A DNA stretch of 64,000 bases. Origin: Paenibacillus sp. FSL H8-0537. Lineage in GTDB: Bacteria > Bacillota > Bacilli > Paenibacillales > Paenibacillaceae. Shown in pieces: positions 7,965 through 15,036 of the stretch. The notes below the pieces were generated by a model that saw only the letters and a list, made by a program, of their open reading frames with translations, was not told where the DNA came from and searched no databases. The DNA is taken from positions 2,904,001 through 2,968,000 of the forward strand of contig NZ_CP150290.1 in the NCBI RefSeq assembly GCF_038051995.1. The letters are read 5' to 3'. The translations under genes were made by a program, and so were the position numbers. Every line of letters begins with the position of its first letter. Position 1 is the stretch's first letter.

Positions 7965-8939
7965 TTATCTAAGCGGCGCGAAATGCTTCACTTGCTCCAA
8001 AATGCCTTCAATTTCTTGGACGACATCTTCTGAAAGCTCCAGCTCGACAGCTTTGACGTTTTCGACGATTTGCTGCGGACGGCTCGCGCCAATTAGCGCG
8101 GAGCTGATGCCCGGCAAGCGCAGCACCCATGCCAGCGCGAGCTGGGAAATGGAGACGCCAAGCTGGCTAGCCAGCCCGTCCAGCTGTTCTACGCAGTCAA
8201 GGACATCGTCCCTTAAATAGCTTTTCAGCACATGGTTGATCGAATCATTGGCAGCGCGGCTATCTGTAGGCAATTGCTGGCCTTTTCTGTATTTTCCGGT
8301 CAGAATGCCTTGTGCCAGCGGCGAAAAGACGATCTGGCCAATGCCTTCCCGCTCGCTGACAGGGATGACTTCCTGCTCGATATATCGCTCAAACATATTG
8401 TAGATTGGCTGGTTGGAAATGAGCGGACGCAGGTTCAGCCGCTTCGCAATGCCGGTCGCATCGGCGATTTGAGCGGCGCTCCATTCGCTGACAGCGGAAT
8501 ACAAAATTTTGCCCTGTGCCGTCAAATCATCCAGCGCCCGCAGCGTCTCTTCCAGCGGAGCATTCTGATCATAGCGATGGCAAAAATAAATATCAATATA
8601 ATCCGTACCGAGACGTTTCAAGCTGGCATCGCACTGCTCCATAATATGCTTGCGCGATAAGCCGCCGTCATTGGGGCCGTCACCCATATTGAAGAAGACC
8701 TTCGTCGAAAGCACATAGCTTGCGCGCTCGAATGGACGCAGGGCGCTGCCGAGCGCCCGCTCGCCTTCGCCGCGATTATAGGCATTGGAAGTGTCGAAGA
8801 AGTTGATGCCGCTTTCAAAGGCTTGCTGAATGCAAGCGTCAGCCGCTTTCTGCTCGGTAGCTGTGCCGTAGGTGAGCCAGCTTCCAAGACCGATTTCGCT
8901 TACTTTAATGCCGCTTGAACCAACGCGTCTGTATTTCAT
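7965..8939 (-). CDS. Aldo/keto reductase
   Basis: A 324-residue TIM-barrel oxidoreductase with the complete family tetrad: Asp49 and Tyr54 in FFDTSNAY, Lys80 in LSTK and His121 in CHRYD. The voltage-gated-potassium-channel-beta-like subgroup is suggested by the RVGSSGIKVSEIGLGSW start and the NQPIYNMFER motif. It reduces an aldehyde or ketone with NADPH in the cytoplasm; the substrate cannot be told. An XRE-cupin regulator gene lies just upstream on the same strand (56-base gap), so the two are probably cotranscribed. Confidence 0.92.
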   Translation of the reverse strand: MKYRRVGSSGIKVSEIGLGSWLTYGTATEQKAADACIQQAFESGINFFDTSNAYNRGEGERALGSALRPFERASYVLSTKVFFNMGDGPNDGGLSRKHIMEQCDASLKRLGTDYIDIYFCHRYDQNAPLEETLRALDDLTAQGKILYSAVSEWSAAQIADATGIAKRLNLRPLISNQPIYNMFERYIEQEVIPVSEREGIGQIVFSPLAQGILTGKYRKGQQLPTDSRAANDSINHVLKSYLRDDVLDCVEQLDGLASQLGVSISQLALAWVLRLPGISSALIGASRPQQIVENVKAVELELSEDVVQEIEGILEQVKHFAPLR

Positions 8940-8995
8940 ACCCTGATTCCTCCGTTTTCATTGAAAAAGTAAATGCTTGTCTTTGGCAGCCGCCG

Positions 8996-9550
8996 TTATT
9001 GCTCCAGTGATTTTTGCGTAAAGATAGCCATGTACGTCACTTCGTCCGATACGGGGCAGAGGAGATGCTCCTCCAGCGAATTGAAATAAAGCGTATCCCC
9101 CGGATGCAGCGAATATTCAGTCGCACCAACCTTATATGTCATCTCGCCGCTGATCATATAAATAAATTCCTCGCCCTCATGGGAGAAGCCGTGCGGCTTG
9201 ACCTCGCCTTTGCGGGCCGTAATCAAATAAGGCTGGACCAGCTTGTCTCTGCGTTCGCTGGCAAACGCGTAGAAGGAATACCCTCTGTCTGTCCGTAGCC
9301 AGCTGTCTTTATCGCTGTACTGCAGGCTAGAATTGAATACGGTCGCATTGGCGCTCTGCTCTTCAATCAGGTCGGACACCCGGACGCCTAAAGCTCCGGC
9401 AATTTTCATCAGTGTCGCCACCGGAGGAGCGGATAGATCGTTTTCAATTTTGGACAGGAGGCTCTTCGTAAAGCCGCACTGTTTTGCGATTTCTTCCTGC
9501 GTCCGCTTCTGTTCCATGCGGATCAGCCGGATTCTTTTGCCGAGGCTCAT
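8996..9550 (-). CDS. XRE family transcriptional regulator with C-terminal cupin domain
   Basis: 184 residues: a helix-turn-helix domain at about 5-60 (EEIAKQCGFTKSLLSKIEN) and a cupin sensor at about 100-180 (HEGEEFIYMISGEMTY, LHPGDTLYFNSLEEH). This is the PuuR/SutR-like layout, where the cupin binds a small effector. ATG 9550 has AAGGTG upstream. It is divergent from the cupin-isomerase-dehydrogenase operon at 9791, and TTGAA/TTCAA palindromes in the shared intergenic region are plausible operators. It probably controls the aldo/keto reductase and the divergent operon. Confidence 0.9.
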   Translation of the reverse strand: MSLGKRIRLIRMEQKRTQEEIAKQCGFTKSLLSKIENDLSAPPVATLMKIAGALGVRVSDLIEEQSANATVFNSSLQYSDKDSWLRTDRGYSFYAFASERRDKLVQPYLITARKGEVKPHGFSHEGEEFIYMISGEMTYKVGATEYSLHPGDTLYFNSLEEHLLCPVSDEVTYMAIFTQKSLEQ

Positions 9551-9606
9551 CAGTCACACACCTTTATTTGTCATACTTGCCCTCTATCGTATCATAAAAG
9601 GACTGA

Positions 9607-9654
9607 GTTGAAAACGGTTCAATAAAGTTGTTGATAATTCAACTTAGTTGAATT
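9607..9654. promoter_or_regulatory. Paired palindromes, candidate operator for the XRE-cupin regulator
   Basis: AATTCAAC-TTA-GTTGAATT (9636-9654) is a perfect 19-base palindrome. About 14 bases away TTGAA-AACGG-TTCAA (9608-9622) uses the same half-sites in the opposite order. They lie 60-100 bases upstream of the regulator start and upstream of the divergent operon, where an autoregulatory XRE protein would bind. Binding is inferred. Confidence 0.55.
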
Positions 9655-9687
9655 AAAATAAACCTGCAATCACCTTGAGCTAAGTGC

Positions 9688-9767
9688 TTGGAACATTGAA
9701 GCGTTGAAGTTTAGAAGACTAGAAGTTTTGAAATCTTGAAAAATTGAGAAGTTGAAACATTGAAGGC
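9688..9767. repeat. Ten-unit 8-bp degenerate tandem repeat (TTGAAnnn)
   Basis: Ten consecutive 8-base units can be read from TTGGAACA through TTGAAGCG, TAGAAGAC and TTGAGAAG to TTGAAGGC. The first five positions are nearly constant (T-T/A-G-A/G-A) and the last three vary. It ends about 23 bases before the cupin gene start. The unit core equals the half-site of the adjacent palindromes at 9607-9654. Confidence 0.75.
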
Positions 9768-9790
9768 TATATGAAACAAGGAGGGACAGT

Positions 9791-10147
9791 ATGGTTAAAG
9801 CGGCGGATTTAAATGAGGAGCAGCACGTGCTGGATATGGGCTGGGGCAAAATAGCATGGTTATATGGACAAGAAATCGATCCTGAGGGCCAAATGACATT
9901 TGGGCAGGTTTACATTAATGCAGGTCAGGAAAATGGACGCCATCGGCATCCGAACTGTGAGGAAATTATTTTTGTGCTGTCAGGCGAATGCGATCATTCG
10001 CTAGGGGATGAAATGTATCATTTGAAGCCAGGCATGGCACTGCGTATTCCGCAAAATGTGCTGCATCATGCCAAGGTAACGAGCTGGGAGCCGTGCCGGA
10101 TGATCATTGCGTATTCCGCAGTCGATCGGGAAACGGTGGGCGAGTAG
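9791..10147 (+). CDS. Cupin domain protein
   Basis: A 118-residue single-domain cupin. The first metal-binding motif is seen around residues 45-65 (GRHRHPNCEEIIFVLSGE) with two His and a Glu, and the second around 75-100 (LKPGMALRIPQNVLHHA). AAGGAGG precedes ATG 9791. It heads an operon with a sugar-isomerase-like and a Gfo/Idh/MocA gene, so a role as a sugar isomerase or small-ligand-binding accessory is likely, but the reaction is unknown. Confidence 0.88.
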   Translation: MVKAADLNEEQHVLDMGWGKIAWLYGQEIDPEGQMTFGQVYINAGQENGRHRHPNCEEIIFVLSGECDHSLGDEMYHLKPGMALRIPQNVLHHAKVTSWEPCRMIIAYSAVDRETVGE

Positions 10148-10223
10148 AGCAGCCTTTCGAGCGTTGGGCGACCTAGTATGAGCAGAGCATAGGTTTGTTC
10201 AAGCAGGTGGCACGACGTAGATC

Positions 10224-10269
10224 GTAGAAAGTAGAAAGCAGAAAGCAGAAAGCAGAAAGCAGAAAGCAG
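10224..10269. repeat. Tandem 7-bp repeat (GYAGAAA x6.5) reaching the ribosome site
   Basis: Six full copies of G(T/C)AGAAA followed by GCAG run without interruption into the GGGAGG Shine-Dalgarno of the isomerase-like gene. Copies 3-6 are identical. Copy-number change would alter only the spacing upstream of the ribosome site. Confidence 0.9.
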
Positions 10270-10281
10270 GGAGGATGACAA

Positions 10282-11052
10282 GTGGGAATCCGGTATGCTT
10301 TTTCCCGGCCAACAGCGGGGACAGCGGAAGAGGAAGCGTTAATTCATGGCTATCAGGCGGCGGGCTACGAAGGCTTGCAGCTTAAATGGAATCAATATAT
10401 GCCCCACGTGGAGGAGCCGGAGCGGTTTATAGAACGCTGGGGACAGCGGCCGGGCCTTGCTTCCGCGCTTATTACGGGAGGTACGCTGCTTAGCGATGAC
10501 AGCAAGGAGGAGCTGCGCCGTATTTTCCGCTTTGGGAAGCAGGTGGGCACGGAGCTGATCGTCTACTGTCACAGCGTCCCAAGGACGGGACTAGACAAGG
10601 AAGCTATCGCTGGCTTTGCGAGGCTGTTCGCGGAGCTGGGCAAGGAAGCGCAAAGCAGCGGACTCAAGCTGTCGCTGCATCATCATTATGATCAGCCGGT
10701 CATGCATCGGGCGGATTTTGATACCTTTTTCAGCGAGCTGCGGCCGGAGGACGGGGTTGGACTGACGGTCGATACGGCGCATATGGTGAAGTCAGGCATT
10801 ACCGATGTGGCGGAGGTTATTCGCAGCTTTGCGCCATTCATCAATAATTTTCATATGAAGGATTTTGCGGCTGGCGAATATCGGATTTTAGGAGAGGGCT
10901 CGATTGATTTTCAGCCGATTATGACGGAAGTACAGCGTATAGGCTACGAGGGCTGGATGTCGGCGGATGAGGAAAGCGGCGGTGAGATAGTGATGGGCAT
11001 GCAGCAATGCTTGCCATTCATGAAATCAGGTATGGGGAGAGTGGCGGAATGA
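10282..11052 (+). CDS. Sugar phosphate isomerase/epimerase (xylose-isomerase-like TIM barrel)
   Basis: 256 residues. The KLSLHHHYDQPV segment (about residues 130-140), VGLTVDTAHMVKSG (about 155-168), INNFHMKDF and a late SADEESGG block are the metal-ligand regions of AP-endonuclease-2/IolE-like barrels. GTG 10282 follows GGGAGGATGACAA. Its stop overlaps the ATG of the next gene (ATGA), so it is coupled to a Gfo/Idh/MocA dehydrogenase. That pair is typical of inositol-like or keto-sugar catabolism; the substrate is not determined. Confidence 0.88.
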   Translation: MGIRYAFSRPTAGTAEEEALIHGYQAAGYEGLQLKWNQYMPHVEEPERFIERWGQRPGLASALITGGTLLSDDSKEELRRIFRFGKQVGTELIVYCHSVPRTGLDKEAIAGFARLFAELGKEAQSSGLKLSLHHHYDQPVMHRADFDTFFSELRPEDGVGLTVDTAHMVKSGITDVAEVIRSFAPFINNFHMKDFAAGEYRILGEGSIDFQPIMTEVQRIGYEGWMSADEESGGEIVMGMQQCLPFMKSGMGRVAE

Positions 11053-12065
11053 AAAAATATAAAATTGGATTTGTCGGTGCAGGGGCTGTCACGCGGCTGC
11101 ATTTGAGAGGCTATGCCAATCACCAGGATCGCGTAGAGGTTGTTGCGATTTGCGACCCAAGCGAAGCGGCCGTTCAGGAGCGGGCGGATGAGTTCGGCAT
11201 TGAGGGAAGATACACTGATCTTGCGGAAATGCTGGCGCATAGCGGGCTAGATGCCGCAGTGGTCTGTACGCCTTCGACGATACGTGGAAGCATCATGCGG
11301 CCGCTGCTGGAAGCGGGCATTCCGGTTTTTCTGGAAAAGCCTTTCGCCGACACGTTTGCCGAGGCGCAGCAAATAGCAGAGCTTGCCAAGCAGCTGAACG
11401 TTCCAGTGTGCATTAATCAAAATTTCCGCAAGCATCATCCATTTGATTTTATTCGCGATTTGGTCAAGTCAGGCGCCATCGGCAAGCTGGAGTCGATTCA
11501 ATATGATTCCTTGTTCTATCGGCAGGATGCAGGCTGGCGAGTACATACGCAGCGTCACGCCTTATCCGTCATGGCCATTCATTGGTTTGATGGTATGCGC
11601 CGAATTGCGGATGCCAAGGCGGCTTCCATTTATTGCAGTGCCTACTCCTCGAAGGCGGTCGATTGTTTAGGGGAGACGGATGCAACCGTGCTGATGACGT
11701 TTGACAACGGCGTGCGCGCCCATTTTACCCAAAGCTTCTCCAGTCCGTTTCATAAAAATGATCTCGTCGTGCTTGGCAGCGAAGGCGTGCTCAGCACTTC
11801 ATCCAATACGATTGGGCTGTATCGCCGCGACCCGAGCGGAGCGCCGAACTGGAATCCGCAGCCGGTGCAGACATGGGAGCACGCGCTGCCGATTGAGGAG
11901 GCGATATTTGACGGCCTCAATCAGCTGCTCGTCTGGCTGGAGACTGGCGTGGAAGCCGAAAATAGTGCGTTTGACAATTTGCATACGGTTTCATTGCTGG
12001 CTGGGGCATACGAGTCGGCAAAGGATAATCAGGTCGTTGCCTTTCAGGAAGGACTGCTAGGGTAG
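11049..12065 (+). CDS. Gfo/Idh/MocA family oxidoreductase
   Basis: 338 residues with an N-terminal Rossmann fold (KIGFVGAGAVTRLHLRGY, about 4-21) and the EKPFADT motif near residue 98, which carries the family's catalytic-region Lys. The C-terminal alpha/beta domain follows. ATG 11049 sits in an ATGA overlap with the isomerase gene; the open frame before it is just overlap. Expected to oxidise or reduce a cyclic polyol or sugar with NAD(P). Third and last gene of the operon; a very stable terminator follows 150 bases downstream. Confidence 0.92.
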   Translation: MKKYKIGFVGAGAVTRLHLRGYANHQDRVEVVAICDPSEAAVQERADEFGIEGRYTDLAEMLAHSGLDAAVVCTPSTIRGSIMRPLLEAGIPVFLEKPFADTFAEAQQIAELAKQLNVPVCINQNFRKHHPFDFIRDLVKSGAIGKLESIQYDSLFYRQDAGWRVHTQRHALSVMAIHWFDGMRRIADAKAASIYCSAYSSKAVDCLGETDATVLMTFDNGVRAHFTQSFSSPFHKNDLVVLGSEGVLSTSSNTIGLYRRDPSGAPNWNPQPVQTWEHALPIEEAIFDGLNQLLVWLETGVEAENSAFDNLHTVSLLAGAYESAKDNQVVAFQEGLLG

Positions 12066-12097
12066 AACGGTTAGAGCGGTTAGAGCAGGTAGAGCAT
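12061..12097. repeat. Short tandem repeat (GGTTAGAGC-type) at the operon end
   Basis: Four imperfect units (GGTAGAAC, GGTTAGAGC, GGTTAGAGCA, GGTAGAGCA) begin inside the stop codon context of the dehydrogenase. It is the third different purine-rich microsatellite at a boundary of this operon. Confidence 0.6.
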
Positions 12098-12215
12098 ACA
12101 ACTGCAAAAGTCATATGAACTGAAACAGCTGCAAAAGCAGAAAAGGCTACAAAAAGACATCTATAGGAACTTGGTTATAATGGTAGTCAGTTAGAATTGT
12201 GGTCAGTTGAGGGGA

Positions 12216-12272
12216 AATAAATAAGGCGCGGGGTTTTCGCAGCAGCGAAAATTTCGCGCCTTATTTATTACG
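12216..12272. terminator. Very long bidirectional terminator hairpin
   Basis: AATAAATAAGGCGCG (12216-12230) pairs perfectly with CGCGCCTTATTTATT (12255-12269), and an inner TTTTCGC-AGCA-GCGAAAA stem closes the loop. It separates the plus-strand operon from the minus-strand AraC gene. Confidence 0.88.
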
Positions 12273-12312
12273 ATAAGCTCTTCGCGCTTTGCTTTGAAGG
12301 ACCACCTGTTTT

Positions 12313-12500
12313 GGCGGACACGAAATCCGCTATTTCTTCTAGCAAATGGTCATGGAGATGCCTCGTGGACACAGAAGCCCCTAATGGTCCCCAAATCGCT
12401 GTTTTGCCGAGATATTGAGACCGATAAGGCATTTCCTGTCCGCCTACATACTTAAATTACAAAAAAAGCTCAAATAGCGGAACTCCAGTCCTCCAAAAAG
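12313..12500. repeat. Dispersed intergenic repeat, copy 1 (interlocked inverted repeats)
   Basis: Four blocks lie in the order A-B-A'-B': GGCGGACA (12313), CCGCTATTT (12327), TGTCCGCC (12437) and AAATAGCGG (12472), then AACTCCAGTCCTCCAAAA. The same blocks with nearly the same spacing recur at 51171-51356. It has no open frame and occupies most of a 500-base gene-free gap. Confidence 0.75.
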
Positions 12501-12571
12501 GAGAGGTTCTACAAGAGATCCTGTCCGTACTGACAATTACGGAGGCTAATCGCATTTTCGCGGGGGCACCG

Positions 12572-13477
12572 TTACTGCTGAAAATGCTGCTGGCGGTAAT
12601 GGAGCGGGCTCATGCCGGTCCAGCGTTTGAATTGCCTGCTGAAATGCGACAGCTGGGAATAGCCCAGCCGCAAACCAATTTCCTTCAGCGACAGCTCAGG
12701 CTGGCGAATGAGCACCTTAGCCTCCTGAAGCTTGAGCTCAGATAAAAACTGCCGTGGCGACAGCCCATACACTTTGCGAAACACTTCAAGCCCATAGCCG
12801 GGGCTGATGCCCAGCGAGCCCATAATCTCTTCAATGCGAAAGGCGCTCTCCGCCACCGACTCCCCAGGAAGCTTATGCGGGTCAAAGTTCCCCTTGATCG
12901 CCTCGGCAATCGCTTTGGCATATTGAACGGATGCTGGTGGCATAGCTGCCAGCTCCTCCTCCGGCAAACAGATCGTACTGACTAATAGTCCGAACAGCTC
13001 AAACAAATCCGCTTGCAGCCGAAAGCGATCCGCCGTCGTATAGCCGCCGCCCCGCCTAAGCATCGCAATCCATGGATTCAAAATAGGCAGCAGGCGCTCA
13101 GAATCAGCGCTTCCCGCGGGAAACAGCAGGCGGCCATTACGAATCATTTCTTGGCGAAAAGCCGGATCATCCACATTAAAGTGGGCGCAAAAATAAGCCA
13201 TGCCCTCCTCCGAAACGCAGCGGCTCTTATGCTTAAAGCCGGGGGGAATAAGCAGAAAGTCGCCGGCACCCAGCTGATATTTGCTTTCGCCAATGATCGT
13301 TTCCTGCGCACCCTCCTGAATAAAAATCATTTCAAAGCCAATATGGGATTCCAGCGGCATCTGCCAATGCTTGTCTACACGCTGTTCATGTGCGCCGAAA
13401 AACTTAATGTTCCAGTCGATGGCAGGCAGAAAGCGCACATTTTGAATCCACGGCGAGAGTGTCACTTCATCATCCAT
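12572..13477 (-). CDS. AraC family transcriptional regulator
   Basis: 301 residues: an N-terminal AraC-ligand/cupin half (IGFEMIFIQEGAQETI, LGAGDFLLIPPGFKH) and a C-terminal double helix-turn-helix (RQPELSLKEIGLRLGYSQLS, FSRQFKRWTGMSPLHYRQ). ATG 13477 has AGGTGG eight bases upstream; the GTG four codons earlier lacks such a site. It is divergent from the GH30 gene, so it most likely controls that gene in response to a sugar. Confidence 0.9.
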   Translation of the reverse strand: MDDEVTLSPWIQNVRFLPAIDWNIKFFGAHEQRVDKHWQMPLESHIGFEMIFIQEGAQETIIGESKYQLGAGDFLLIPPGFKHKSRCVSEEGMAYFCAHFNVDDPAFRQEMIRNGRLLFPAGSADSERLLPILNPWIAMLRRGGGYTTADRFRLQADLFELFGLLVSTICLPEEELAAMPPASVQYAKAIAEAIKGNFDPHKLPGESVAESAFRIEEIMGSLGISPGYGLEVFRKVYGLSPRQFLSELKLQEAKVLIRQPELSLKEIGLRLGYSQLSHFSRQFKRWTGMSPLHYRQQHFQQ

Positions 13478-13607
13478 TAGGCAGACCACCTTTGATTTGG
13501 GTAAATTTCACGTTGTTTGGACAATCGGCGATTTATTCTATTTAATTTATACTAAGAGGGTAAGATAAACAATAAGCAAAAGTGATGAAACGATAGGGGT
13601 TGTCGAT

Positions 13608-14948
13608 ATGGGACAAACGGCAAAATGGTTTTCAAGCACACAAACAGCGAGCTGGACGGAGAAAAGCACGGAATCACGCGCCTTTTCACCTGCTCTATCT
13701 AACTTGGCGATAACTGAAAGCGTATACCAAACGGTGGAGGGCTTTGGCGGCTGCTTCAATGAGCTGGGCTTCACTGCACTGAGCCACTTATCGGAGGAAG
13801 AACGTGCTGCGGTCATGCACGAGCTGTTCCATCCAGAAGGCGAGCAGCGCTTCAGCATTTGCCGCATGCCTATTGGAGCCAGCGACTACGCACTGGAGTG
13901 GTACAGCTTGAACGAAACGGACGGGGATGTGGCGATGGAGCATTTTTCCATTGAACGCGACCGCAAGTATTTGATTCCTTATATAAAAGAAGCGCTGGCG
14001 CTCAATCCGGAGCTGAAGCTGTTCGCTTCGCCATGGAGTCCGCCGACGTGGATGAAGACGCCGAAGGCTTATAATTACGGAACGCTGCGCTGGGAGAAGG
14101 AAATTCTCGAAGCCTATGCGCTGTATTTCGTCAAGTTCGTTCAGGCTTACCAAGAGGAAGGCATTACGATCCATCAGGTCCATGTGCAAAATGAAGTGGT
14201 TGCCGATCAAAAGTTTCCTTCCTGCGTATGGACGGGCGAGCAGCTTAGGGAGTTCATCCGCGATTATTTAGGACCTGCCTTCAAGCAGCATGGGCTGGAC
14301 ACGGAAATTTGGCTCGGAACGATTAATGCCCCCGACCCATGGCTGGAGCTGATGAAAGGGACAACGAACGATTATGACGCTTATGCAGGTCTCGTACTGA
14401 GCGACCCTGAAGCTTATAAATATATTAAAGGCGTCGGCTATCAATGGGCAGGCAAATATGCAATCGCCCGGACGTCGCAGAGCTACCCGGAGCTGCGTTA
14501 TATGCAGACGGAAAATGAATGCGGAGATGGCAAAAACACATGGGCGTATGCCAAATATGTGTTCCATCTGTACCAGCATTATTTCAGCAACGGCGTGAAC
14601 AGCTATATTTACTGGAATATGGCGTTGGAGCCGAAAGGACGCAGCACATGGGGCTGGGAGCAAAATGCCATGATCACAGTTGAACCGGATGCGAAGCGGG
14701 CGATAAACAATCCGGAATATTACGTGATGAAGCATTTCAGCCATTTTGTGGCACCAGGCTCGCAGCGTATTGGGCTGCAAGGTCCGTGGAGCGGCCATGC
14801 CATAGCTTTCAAACGTGAAGACGGCTCGAGAGTCATCGTGATCACGAATCCTTACACGGATACAAGAGAGCTAAGGCTGTCCGATGGCGAAGCAGAGCAT
14901 GCTTTTGAGCTGGAGCCGGAATCCTTTCACACGATTGTACTTGCATAA
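13608..14948 (+). CDS. Glycoside hydrolase family 30
   Basis: 446 residues, a (beta/alpha)8 barrel plus a small C-terminal beta domain. VEGFGGCFNELG near the start, LFASPWSPPTWMKT, the acid/base Glu in VHVQNE (about residue 196) and the nucleophile Glu in MQTENE (about 302) are the GH30 landmarks. No signal peptide, so the enzyme is cytoplasmic and would act on imported oligosaccharides. Family members are beta-glucosidases, beta-1,6-glucanases, beta-1,6-galactanases or xylanases; the GH42 gene in the next operon makes a galactan or glucan product attractive but unproven. A terminator follows. Confidence 0.92.
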   Translation: MGQTAKWFSSTQTASWTEKSTESRAFSPALSNLAITESVYQTVEGFGGCFNELGFTALSHLSEEERAAVMHELFHPEGEQRFSICRMPIGASDYALEWYSLNETDGDVAMEHFSIERDRKYLIPYIKEALALNPELKLFASPWSPPTWMKTPKAYNYGTLRWEKEILEAYALYFVKFVQAYQEEGITIHQVHVQNEVVADQKFPSCVWTGEQLREFIRDYLGPAFKQHGLDTEIWLGTINAPDPWLELMKGTTNDYDAYAGLVLSDPEAYKYIKGVGYQWAGKYAIARTSQSYPELRYMQTENECGDGKNTWAYAKYVFHLYQHYFSNGVNSYIYWNMALEPKGRSTWGWEQNAMITVEPDAKRAINNPEYYVMKHFSHFVAPGSQRIGLQGPWSGHAIAFKREDGSRVIVITNPYTDTRELRLSDGEAEHAFELEPESFHTIVLA

Positions 14949-14961
14949 AATATAATTTCAA

Positions 14962-15003
14962 TGAACAAACGCCTTTGCGCTCAAGCATGGCGTTTGTTTT
15001 GTC
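14962..15003 (+). terminator. Intrinsic terminator after GH30
   Basis: ACAAACGCC (14965-14973) pairs with GGCGTTTGT (14989-14997) and is followed by TTTGTCG. It separates GH30 from the two-component operon. Confidence 0.8.
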
Positions 15004-15036
15004 GTTATAAAAGTAAAGAGTGGGGAGGGAAAAGGA

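Noticed and set aside
13788..14798. Minus-strand frames of 140 and 176 codons within GH30
   Set aside because: Opposite-strand shadows of a complete glycoside hydrolase gene.
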